A stretch of 64,000 bases of DNA from Bradyrhizobium sp. CIAT3101. GTDB lineage: Bacteria; Pseudomonadota; Alphaproteobacteria; Rhizobiales; Xanthobacteraceae. How positions within the stretch are numbered: position 1 is the stretch's first letter; each line of letters starts with the position of its first letter. Both the position numbers and the translations under genes were made by a program. The notes under the pieces were generated by a model. The model searched no databases. It was not told the DNA's origin and worked only from the letters and a program-made list of their open reading frames with translations. Below are positions 18,211-24,914 of this stretch, in pieces. Location of the stretch: NCBI RefSeq assembly GCF_029714945.1, contig NZ_CP121634.1:2067001-2131000 (forward strand), in the 5' to 3' direction.

Positions 18211-18786
18211 TCAGTCCCTATCCGGCTTGACGCCATAGGCGCGCTCTAGCAGGAAGTCTATCAGGTCCTGACCATCCGCCTCAAAGACCTCAAATCCTTC
18301 AACCGTGAAAATATCGTGGTCCCGATAAATCACCGCTTTGGCTGCTCGGTAGCTCTTGCGGTTCTCCGGGAAAAAACTGTGCGCCAGGGCATTTCTCAAC
18401 GCGTTAAGTCGGTTGAGTATGTCCCGGATGTTCTTAGGAACGGGCCTGAGCTCATGAACCAAGCTCATCTTCTGCAGTGGATACAGGTTATCCAGCACGT
18501 GGTAAGCGAATGCCGAGAATTTCTTCGTTCCCCATAGTTGCCTGAACGAGAAGCTCTTGCGCGGCTTCTTGAAGTATACGTGGCAGATGATGGTTGACAG
18601 CAGTTCGTCTGCAAGCGTGTATCTGCCGACGACGCTTCCGATAATCATTTGTCTCTTGATGCTATTGAGCTTCGGCGTCCGCGCCGCCTCCTCGTATTGT
18701 TCGATGTTTCGGTAGTCTTGGCCTGCGGACGAAGCTATGTGTTCTATTTCGACAATCAGCCTGCGTTGCAATTTGGTCAATGCCAT
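18211..18786 (-). CDS. HEPN-like protein, partner of SIR2-like protein
   Basis: A 191-residue, largely helical, basic protein with no named family that I can assign. The key feature is NALRNALAHSFF (Arg131-x4-His136 from the chosen start), an exact match to the R-x4-6-H motif of HEPN ribonucleases, preceded by helices such as GRYTLADELLSTIICHVYF as in other HEPN folds. HEPN proteins commonly cleave RNA in toxin-antitoxin and antiviral modules. It lies 2 bases upstream of the SIR2-like gene. ATG 18786 (MALTKLQ) has AGG about 9 bases upstream; ATG 18819 gives an 11-residue extension but has no Shine-Dalgarno sequence. Confidence 0.75.
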   Translation of the reverse strand: MALTKLQRRLIVEIEHIASSAGQDYRNIEQYEEAARTPKLNSIKRQMIIGSVVGRYTLADELLSTIICHVYFKKPRKSFSFRQLWGTKKFSAFAYHVLDNLYPLQKMSLVHELRPVPKNIRDILNRLNALRNALAHSFFPENRKSYRAAKAVIYRDHDIFTVEGFEVFEADGQDLIDFLLERAYGVKPDRD

Positions 18787-19159
18787 GGGACTTGCCTGCG
18801 TCAACGATGTTGTGTGCATAGTCAGGGAGGGATAGCGGGATCCGTCGTAGCCTGCCGAGCATCTTGCGCGAGGCTCAATCTGTGAGACAAGGGCAAGTCA
18901 TAGCAGTTTGGCTGCGCTTAAGTCTTTAGTCGGCACATTCGCTACTACCCGATTTGTTGCATCGATTGCCCGTCGGGCGAAACACCCTCCACCCCGTCAA
19001 CCCCTCCTCACAAATATATTCCACTTTACCAAAATTCGGAAATATCGTATGTGTCGCCCATCCCGGCTCATTCTTGAGGGGCGATCTTGTGTCGTCTTGA
19101 TTGCGAGCCGGGCTTGCGGTGGACGCGGGCAGCGTTGGGCGCGAGAGGTGCGGGCCGGG
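18787..19159. other. Intergenic region upstream of HEPN-SIR2 pair
   Basis: No gene is supported. The promoter of the HEPN-SIR2 pair should lie here. The stretch around 19000-19055 is markedly A+T-rich (CACAAATATATTCCAC, CAAAATTCGGAAATATCG), unlike the chromosome average, and fits an acquired segment boundary. Confidence 0.4.
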
Positions 19160-19632
19160 CGGGTAGTCCCTGTGAGCCCGAAACCGCGTGTCGACGAACG
19201 GCGCTGTCAGGCTTCGTCTCGCTAGCATTCGTCCGGCAATGTCGACAGCGCCGGACGATCATGCGGCGAACTTGCGAACCGTGCGTACGGCAAAACCGTG
19301 TGGTCCTGGCCGTCGTCGCTACGGTCAAGCTTTCGCGGAGGTGCAGGGAGCCCAACCGGGTGAAATGCATCGCTAATCTGCGAAGCGAGGGAGGCCAGAA
19401 GGAATTCGGCTCCCGGGAGAGCACGGCAACCCATCGCGCAGGGAAGGCCGAGTGATTGGCACCACCTGTATGCTGCTGTGCGGTTTTCCTGCGCTACATT
19501 TTCGCGCAGCGGACCGCGGGTGCGAGGTCAGCACCCGGTCTTCCCTGCGCCCTCTTGGATTTTGGAGGGTGAGAGATCGAGCAAAGCTCGGGCGACTTCA
19601 GCCGCGAGAGCGCGAAGGCGTGTCGGTGAGGT
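19160..19632. repeat. Long degenerate dispersed repeat, non-coding
   Basis: This stretch resembles a long repetitive sequence that I recall from many Bradyrhizobium intergenic regions, with the elements GGACGATCATGCGGCGAAC, GAGAGCACGGCAACCCATCG, CGCAGGGAAGGCCGAGTGAT, TCTTCCCTGCGCCCTC and TTGGATTTTGGAGGGTGAGA in order. Small open frames across it are low-complexity and not conserved-looking, so no gene is called. Identification is from memory, not from a search. Confidence 0.5.
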
Positions 19633-19720
19633 CGTAGGATGGGTAGAGCACTTGCGAAACCCATCATGTCGCCGCGCTGACAAAGCGCGATGGATTTCGC
19701 TTCGCTCTACCGATCCTACG
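19633..19720. repeat. Dispersed palindromic repeat, copy 3
   Basis: The best-preserved copy: CGTAGGATGGGTAGAGC then ACTTGCGAAACCCATC on the left, and GATGGATTTCGCTTCGCTC then TACCGATCCTACG on the right. The outer arms are near-perfect inverted complements. Confidence 0.85.
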
Positions 19721-19740
19721 CCAGTGCTGCCTCACATTCC

Positions 19741-19819
19741 GTCATTGCGAGTACAGCGAAGCAATCCAGTCTGCCGCTGCGGAAAGACTCTGGATTGCTA
19801 CGCTGCGCTCGCAATGACG
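19741..19819. repeat. Palindromic repeat of the GTCATTGCGAG type
   Basis: Left arm GTCATTGCGAGTACAGCGAA then GCAATCCAG (19741-19769); right arm CTGGATTGCTACGCTGCGC then TCGCAATGAC (19790-19818). The arms are inverted complements apart from the few bases around TACAGCGAAG. Such elements are widespread between genes in this bacterial group and form strong hairpins; here it may also end transcription just beyond the sugar-permease genes. Confidence 0.85.
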
Positions 19820-19833
19820 AGGAGAGAGTGTCC

Positions 19834-20631
19834 TTACGTCCGGATCACAAAGCCCTTGGCGAGATGATTCCGCACGAAATAGATCATCGCTACCCCCGGC
19901 ACGAGCGCGAGCACGGTCATCGCCATGACGAGGCCGAAATCGGTTCGAAAGCCGAACAGCGCGTTGATGGCCATGGTGATCGGCTTGCCGCCGGTCGTTG
20001 TCAGGATGCGCGCCAGCACCACCTCCACCCAGGAGAAGATGAAGCAGAAGAACGCGGTCACGCCGATGCCCGGCGCGATCGCAGGAACCAGATGGCGGAA
20101 GAAGAAGCTGGGAAGCGAATGGCCGTCCAGAAAGGCCGTCTCGTCGAACTCACGCGGCACTGACCCGATGAATCCCTCCAATATCCAGATCGAGATCGGG
20201 ATGTTGAAGACGCAGTGAACCAGCGCGATGCCGACCGGGGTGTTCTCCAGGCCGATTTGCGCGAACAGGACGAAGATAGGCAGCGACAGCACGACGGTCG
20301 GGGTGATGCGGAACACCAGCAGCAGGAAGAACAGCTGCCGGTCGCCGACGAAGCTGTAGCGGGCGAACGCATAGGCGGCCGGCAGTCCGACGCCAAGGCA
20401 GAGCGCGACGTTGAGCACGACGTAGATGATGGAGTTGAGGATCGCTTCCTTCAGAACCGGTGAGTGAAGGATGTTCAGGTAGTTGACGAGGCTGAAATGC
20501 CCTTCCGCGATCCCGGCTCTGGGCAGCGTCGACACGAAGCTCGTGATGATCGTCTGCGCCAGCGGCACCAGGACGAAGGCACCGACCGTTGCGAACAGCG
20601 CGGTCCGTCCCAAGGATGACAGCGACTTCAC
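19834..20631 (-). CDS. Sugar ABC transporter permease (MalG family)
   Basis: A 265-residue inner-membrane permease with about six hydrophobic segments. The signature for ATPase contact is visible as VPREFDETAFLDGHSLPSFFFRHLVPAIAPGIG (EAA loop). The N-terminus places FATVGAFVLVPLAQTIITSF as the first membrane span. It overlaps the MalF-like gene by 4 bases (ATGA), so the two form one unit. No ATPase or binding-protein gene is adjacent, so the substrate (carbohydrate or polyol, by family) cannot be inferred and the transporter may depend on components elsewhere. Confidence 0.9.
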   Translation of the reverse strand: MKSLSSLGRTALFATVGAFVLVPLAQTIITSFVSTLPRAGIAEGHFSLVNYLNILHSPVLKEAILNSIIYVVLNVALCLGVGLPAAYAFARYSFVGDRQLFFLLLVFRITPTVVLSLPIFVLFAQIGLENTPVGIALVHCVFNIPISIWILEGFIGSVPREFDETAFLDGHSLPSFFFRHLVPAIAPGIGVTAFFCFIFSWVEVVLARILTTTGGKPITMAINALFGFRTDFGLVMAMTVLALVPGVAMIYFVRNHLAKGFVIRT

Positions 20632-21506
20632 TTGGCGGGCTCCATGGCGACCGGCGCTCGCGTGCTCGTTGCCGCCTTGAAGGTCCAGGCGACCGTCAGG
20701 ACGATCAGGAAGTAGACGATCGAGCGGGCGGCGGACGGTCCATAGTTGAAGGACTGGATCTCCTCGCCGAGGTCGAGGCTGAGGAATGCGGTCGCGCTAT
20801 CGGGGCCGCCGGCATTGATGCGGAACGCCTCGATATAGATCATGAAGCTGTCCATGAAGCGGAGCAGAACGGCCATCGACAGCACGGTCTTCATCTTCGG
20901 AAGCTGAATGAAGCGAAACACCTGCCATGGCGACGCGGCGTCGATCGCCGCGGCCTGATAGTAGGCGGGCGGAATGCTGGAGATGCCTGCATAAGCCAGC
21001 ACGACGACGAGCCCCAGCCAGTGCCAGGTGTCCATCACCACCAGTACGATCCAGGTGTGCAGGGCGTTGAACTTGTAGTCGAAGCCGACGCCCAGCCAGG
21101 CCAGCGTACGGCCGGCGAGACCGATATTGGGATTGATGAAGTTGAGCCAGATCACCGGGATCATGTTCCAGGGCACCACCAGTGGCACGGTGATCAGAAC
21201 GAGGACGGTGCTGACGACGAAGCGATGCGATCGCTGCAGCAAGAGCGCAATCCAGATGCCGAGCGGCAGCTGGATCGACAGCACGATGGCCGAGAACAGG
21301 GAACTGCGCCCGAGGCTGGCATAGAAGCGCTCGGAGGTGACGATGTTCCGGTACCAGTCGAGGCCGATCCAATAGGGATTGCTCAGGCTGAACAGGTCCT
21401 GGAAAGAGTAATTGGTGACGGCGATCAGGGGGAGGATTCCGACGAAGGTCACGATGACCAGGGCAGGAAGCACCAGGAACCAGGCTCTGTTGTCGTATGG
21501 CTTCAT
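20628..21506 (-). CDS. Sugar ABC transporter permease (MalF family)
   Basis: A 292-residue permease, the heterodimer partner of the MalG-like protein. Hydrophobic spans begin at AWFLVLPALVIVTFVGILPL; the EAA loop is IPPAYYQAAAIDAASPWQVFRFIQLPKMK. I use ATG 21506 (MKPYDNRAW), the usual N-terminus in the family; a GTG at 21530 would add eight residues. A hairpin with a T-run lies 35-65 bases upstream, the arrangement often found between a binding-protein gene and its permease genes, yet no binding-protein gene is present here. Confidence 0.9.
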   Translation of the reverse strand: MKPYDNRAWFLVLPALVIVTFVGILPLIAVTNYSFQDLFSLSNPYWIGLDWYRNIVTSERFYASLGRSSLFSAIVLSIQLPLGIWIALLLQRSHRFVVSTVLVLITVPLVVPWNMIPVIWLNFINPNIGLAGRTLAWLGVGFDYKFNALHTWIVLVVMDTWHWLGLVVVLAYAGISSIPPAYYQAAAIDAASPWQVFRFIQLPKMKTVLSMAVLLRFMDSFMIYIEAFRINAGGPDSATAFLSLDLGEEIQSFNYGPSAARSIVYFLIVLTVAWTFKAATSTRAPVAMEPAK

Positions 21507-21540
21507 TTCAGACAATTGCAGCGGGGACACCCCCGGGCAC

Positions 21541-21571
21541 GAAAAAAGGCCTCGATTGACACCGAGGCCTT
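21541..21571 (-). terminator. Rho-independent terminator, minus strand
   Basis: On the minus strand a 9-bp stem AAGGCCTCG / CGAGGCCTT with an 8-base loop runs straight into TTTTTT. It ends transcription from the small membrane-protein gene and sulfur-dehydrogenase operon, or attenuates read-through into the sugar permeases. Confidence 0.75.
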
Positions 21572-21666
21572 CTCAGCATTCCGGATCAAGCCAGAACTAG
21601 CCTGTCAAACGGCTGGAGTCCAAGAGACGGCAGCGCAGCCCAGTTCCGCGCGGCGATCATGTGTCG

Positions 21667-22008
21667 TCAGCGCGAACCGCGTTCATCGTCCGGATCGCTC
21701 TCCGGTTCGCCCTCCGATTCACCTTCCGATTCCTGGATCAGCACCACCGGTTCGTCGTAGCCCTTGCGGCTGCTGTAGAACACCAGTGCCATCAGGCCGG
21801 CGCCGACGACGAGCGAGAACACGACGCCGAACACCAGCGCGACGTAACCGGCCTCCGGCACCTTGGTGTCCGTGCTGGTCCAGCCGAGATAGCCGAGAAT
21901 GCAAGCGGCGATGAGCAGTGCGGACAGCACCGCGATGACGACCCATCTGGCGAGCTTGCCGCCTCCGGGGCTGGATGGTGCGGTCGGCTGATTGTCTGTG
22001 CCGGTCAT
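21667..22008 (-). CDS. Small membrane protein with acidic tail
   Basis: A 113-residue protein with two hydrophobic helices (WVVIAVLSALLIAACILGYLGW and VALVFGVVFSLVVGAGLMALVFY) and a strongly acidic C-terminus rich in Glu, Ser, Asp and Pro. I do not recognise the family. GAGGAGAGG precedes ATG 22008. It is the last gene of the run starting with the SoxC-like gene (40-base gap from the DUF302 gene) and is followed by a terminator, so it may belong to that operon, perhaps as a membrane anchor; this is inference. Confidence 0.7.
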   Translation of the reverse strand: MTGTDNQPTAPSSPGGGKLARWVVIAVLSALLIAACILGYLGWTSTDTKVPEAGYVALVFGVVFSLVVGAGLMALVFYSSRKGYDEPVVLIQESEGESEGEPESDPDDERGSR

Positions 22009-22048
22009 GGGCCTCTCCTCGAGCGCGAGGGCAGCGGTGGCGGCCGCG

Positions 22049-22519
22049 CTATGGCGTGGTGGCCTTGGTCGCGATGGCATGCAGCGCTCCCGTCATTGCG
22101 GTGACCGCCGCCTTGGCCGCCTCGCCAACGCCATGACGGCCGGCGAGATAGGCCGGATCGTTGTAGGACAGCCAGGTCGCGCCTTGCTCGTCCTGCCAAA
22201 CCAGCGCCTTCAGCGGCAGGTCGATGCCGACAGTCTGCGCCTGTTGCATCAACGGCGTGCCGCCCTTGGCGTTGCCGAAGATGAGAAGATCAGTCGGCCT
22301 CAGCTTCAGGTCGATGGCGGCCGCACCCGCAGCGTGATCGACATGGGCAAACACGGTGAGGCCTTTGGCCTTCACCTCGGCCTCGAGCCGCTTCATCGTG
22401 TCCGCGCGTCCGAAGTTGCTCTTGATGGTGATGAGTCCGTCCGTAGCCATGGCCTGTGTCTCCCATGAACATATCGCTGCAACCAGCGCGATGATTTTGA
22501 CCAGCGCGGAAAGCCTCAT
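22049..22519 (-). CDS. DUF302-domain periplasmic protein
   Basis: A 156-residue protein with a cleavable signal peptide (SALVKIIALVAAICSWETQAMA) and a DUF302 domain: LITIKSNFGRADTMKRLEAEVKAKGLTVFAHVDHAAGA, then DLLIFGNAKGGTPLMQQAQTVGIDLPLKALVWQDEQG. DUF302 proteins are frequent beside sulfur-oxidation and copper-related genes, but their biochemical role is unsettled. It starts 10 bases after the stop of the SoxD-like cytochrome gene and is probably cotranscribed with it. Confidence 0.88.
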   Translation of the reverse strand: MRLSALVKIIALVAAICSWETQAMATDGLITIKSNFGRADTMKRLEAEVKAKGLTVFAHVDHAAGAAAIDLKLRPTDLLIFGNAKGGTPLMQQAQTVGIDLPLKALVWQDEQGATWLSYNDPAYLAGRHGVGEAAKAAVTAMTGALHAIATKATTP

Positions 22520-22529
22520 GATCGCGCGC

Positions 22530-23075
22530 TCACTTCTTGTGGAACAATCGGGCCGGGTCGAATTCCGGTTCCGGAACGAAGCCGTCGCGATTGGGCATCC
22601 TGATCTTCGGCAGACTGTCCTTGTCGACCTTGCCGTCGGCGGGAATGATGCCGTTCAGGCTCAGGATGTAGGCGGTAACGGCATAGGTCTCGTCGGTGCC
22701 AAGCGATCCCGGCGTCGGATATGGCATCGCGCGATGGATGTAATCGAACAGCGTCGTTGCGTAGGGCCAGAAGCTGCCGACAGTCTTGACCGGCATATTG
22801 GAGGCGAGCGTGCCCTGTCCGCCGGCGAGCCGATCCTTGATGCCGCCGTGGCCATTCTCGCCATGACAAGCCGAGCAATAATCCGAAAACACCTGCTTGC
22901 CTTGCACGACTGTGCCGCTGCCGTCAGGCAGGCCCTTGCCGTCAGGCCCGACATCGATGTCCCACAGCTTGATCTCATCCGGCGTTGCCGGACGACCGAA
23001 GTCGAAAGCAAACGCGGGGGACGCGAGCAGGCCGATCGCGAGCACGCCGGTGATAAGTCGCTTATGCGAGGACAT
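22530..23075 (-). CDS. SoxD-like monohaem cytochrome c subunit
   Basis: A 181-residue periplasmic cytochrome c with a signal peptide (LITGVLAIGLLASPAFA) and one haem site CSACH (67-71). The sequence GRPATPDEIKLWDIDVGPDGKGLPDGSG and GSFWPYATTLFDYIHRAMPYPTPGSL resembles the N-terminal domain of SoxD, with MPYP the likely axial methionine. Classical SoxD is roughly twice this length and dihaem, so this is a single-domain form. The gene overlaps the 3' end of the SoxC-like gene by 14 bases, indicating a paired enzyme in which this subunit accepts electrons from the molybdenum centre. Confidence 0.9.
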   Translation of the reverse strand: MSSHKRLITGVLAIGLLASPAFAFDFGRPATPDEIKLWDIDVGPDGKGLPDGSGTVVQGKQVFSDYCSACHGENGHGGIKDRLAGGQGTLASNMPVKTVGSFWPYATTLFDYIHRAMPYPTPGSLGTDETYAVTAYILSLNGIIPADGKVDKDSLPKIRMPNRDGFVPEPEFDPARLFHKK

Positions 23076-24333
23076 TGCGAACTCTCCCGGCCTCGTCGAT
23101 GCTCCAGGTCTGCTGGGCGTTGTAGTGAAACAGTGCGTTGGTCCCCATCGCCGCGATGAAGGAGTTTCGGTCCGGCTGAACGTTGCCCTGCTCGTCGGTC
23201 GAACGGCTCACGATCGTGGTCGGCTTGCCGTCCCAGACCCAATCCATCTGGAAGCGGACCTGGGCCTTGGACAGCACCGGCAGGCTCAATTGCGCCTCTG
23301 TCCAGGTCTTGCCGCCGTCGGTCGAGATCTCGACCTCAGCGATCTTGCCATGGCCGCTCCAGGCCAAGCCCGAGATGCGATTGTAGCCCGGCTGGATCTG
23401 CATCATGCCCGAGGGCTGGGTGATGACGGAGTTGGTGTCCATCCGCAGCTGGAATTGCCGCGCCTTGCCGTCGGCGAGCAGCTGCGTATAGCGCGCCGTC
23501 TCCCAGCGCGTCATCCAGGGCGCGTTGCCGAACTTGAGGCGGCGCAGCCATTTGATGTTGAGGTTGCCTTCGAACCCCGGCATCACCAGCCGCATCGGAA
23601 AACCATGCGCGGGCCTGAGCGGCTCGCCGTTCTGGCCGTAGGCGACGAAGGCCTCGTTCACGATCTCGTCGGTGAGGGGAATGCTGCGGTCGACGCCAGC
23701 GCCGTCGCCGCCTTCGGCCAGCATCCAGGTCGAGCCCCTGTCCTTGGCGACGAGGTCGATCAGGAATTTGAGCGGTACGCCGGTCCATTCGGTGGTGCTG
23801 ACCAGGCCGTGCGTGTTCTGCACCGTCAAGTCCGGATCGGCCTTCTTCCAGTTCTCCCAGCCGTTGCCCGTGCATTCGATGAAGACCACGCGCGAGATCG
23901 ACGGCATTCGCTTGAGATCGTCGACGCTGAAGATCAGCGGCTTGCCGACCATGCCGTGGATCAGTAGCCGGTGTTGCGCGGGATCGATATCGGGCACGCC
24001 GGAATGGCTGCGCTCGTAATGCAGATCGGTCGGTGTGATGTTGCCGACCAGCTTCTGATGCGGCGTCTTGGAATTGATGGCATCGCTGGGATCGATATTA
24101 CGCTTGCCCGGCGTCGCCTCCGGGATACGGTCGATCTTGGCGAAGCGGGAGCGCTCGCTGTGTGCGCTGAGATCAGCGCCTGGGCCGCGATCGGGAACGT
24201 CGGCCAGCGTTTCCGCATTGGCCGCTTCGGTCGCCGCTACGCTCAAAATGCCCGCCGACAGGCCTCCGACGAAGCCGCGGCGCGACATGTTCGCAGGCCG
24301 GGACAACAACTCGATTGGCGTCTTGGACGTCAT
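23062..24333 (-). CDS. soxC: Sulfite/sulfur dehydrogenase molybdenum subunit, SoxC-like
   Basis: A 423-residue molybdopterin enzyme of the sulfite oxidase fold. The N-terminus is a Tat signal (SRRGFVGGLSAGILSVAATEAANA). The Moco-binding domain includes VVFIECTGNGWENW, in which the Cys is the molybdenum ligand position, and a dimerisation domain follows with WSGHGKIAEVEISTDGGKTW. GGGAG lies 8 bases before ATG 24333. With the overlapping cytochrome gene it probably forms a periplasmic SoxCD- or SorAB-like complex oxidising reduced sulfur and passing electrons to cytochrome c. No soxXYZAB genes are in the window, so plain sulfite oxidation is as likely as thiosulfate-pathway work. Confidence 0.88.
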   Translation of the reverse strand: MTSKTPIELLSRPANMSRRGFVGGLSAGILSVAATEAANAETLADVPDRGPGADLSAHSERSRFAKIDRIPEATPGKRNIDPSDAINSKTPHQKLVGNITPTDLHYERSHSGVPDIDPAQHRLLIHGMVGKPLIFSVDDLKRMPSISRVVFIECTGNGWENWKKADPDLTVQNTHGLVSTTEWTGVPLKFLIDLVAKDRGSTWMLAEGGDGAGVDRSIPLTDEIVNEAFVAYGQNGEPLRPAHGFPMRLVMPGFEGNLNIKWLRRLKFGNAPWMTRWETARYTQLLADGKARQFQLRMDTNSVITQPSGMMQIQPGYNRISGLAWSGHGKIAEVEISTDGGKTWTEAQLSLPVLSKAQVRFQMDWVWDGKPTTIVSRSTDEQGNVQPDRNSFIAAMGTNALFHYNAQQTWSIDEAGRVRNVLA

Positions 24334-24434
24334 ATGATCTCCCATCGATAATCGTCTTTTTTGGAAATCCCGATCGCGATCACGCGGCGAGATTTACCGC
24401 AGGCCGCGACGATTGCATGTTAGGTTGTGTTAGA

Positions 24435-24462
24435 AGGAGTGAGCGTTGGCGCGCTCACTCCT
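24435..24462 (-). terminator. Hairpin terminator of the AhpD-like gene
   Basis: A perfect 11-bp stem (AGGAGTGAGCG / CGCTCACTCCT) with a 6-base loop lies 10 bases after the AhpD-like stop codon. On the minus strand it is followed by TCTAAC, so the T-run is weak. Confidence 0.6.
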
Positions 24463-24472
24463 GTCGGCTGTT

Positions 24473-24811
24473 TCAAGCTTCCTTGAACGCCTCATGCGCG
24501 CGGGTCGAATAGACCAGTGCTGCGCCGGCATTGACCGAGATCGCGGTGCCGAGCGCTTCGGCGAGCTCGCCTTCGCTGGCGCCGTGCTTCTTCGCTTCGG
24601 CAGCGTGGACAGTGATACAGCCGTCGCAACGCAGGCTGATGGCGACGGCGAGCGCGATCAGCTCGCGCGTCTTTGCGTCGAGGTGAGCGGTCTTGGCGCC
24701 AGCGCCGCTCAGCGTCGCGTAGCCCTTGACTGTCTCCGGCGACAGCCTTCCGATCTCGCCGACGCCGGCGACGACCTGGCGGCGGTAGGTGTTCCAGTCG
24801 AGCATGGCCAT
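24473..24811 (-). CDS. AhpD-like carboxymuconolactone decarboxylase family protein
   Basis: A 112-residue helical protein of the CMD/AhpD fold. The redox motif is RCDGCITVHAAEAKKHGAS, that is CxxC followed by the conserved His, as in alkylhydroperoxidase AhpD. This predicts thiol-dependent peroxide reduction in the cytoplasm. GGAGG lies 5 bases before ATG 24811. It is divergent from an AraC-family regulator gene about 100 bases away, which is the obvious candidate to control it. A hairpin follows the stop codon, separating it from the SoxC-like operon downstream. Confidence 0.9.
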   Translation of the reverse strand: MAMLDWNTYRRQVVAGVGEIGRLSPETVKGYATLSGAGAKTAHLDAKTRELIALAVAISLRCDGCITVHAAEAKKHGASEGELAEALGTAISVNAGAALVYSTRAHEAFKEA

Positions 24812-24914
24812 GGTAACCTCCATTGGTGTTCTGGCCCTTACAGTGCCCGCGCTTGCCGCGCCGGGACATGGCCGGGCGGCTCGAACACATGTCCGGGCGG
24901 ATCAAGGAGTGCGA

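Noticed and set aside
19087..19455. Plus-strand hypothetical gene of 122 codons
   Set aside because: Falls in the degenerate dispersed repeat, Arg/Cys-rich, no ribosome-binding site.
15986..19720. CRISPR array from the recurring palindromes
   Set aside because: Copies are kilobases apart, palindromic and without regular spacers; no cas genes.
20589..21914. Plus-strand open frame of about 440 codons opposite the sugar permeases
   Set aside because: Low-complexity charged sequence, antisense to clear permease genes.
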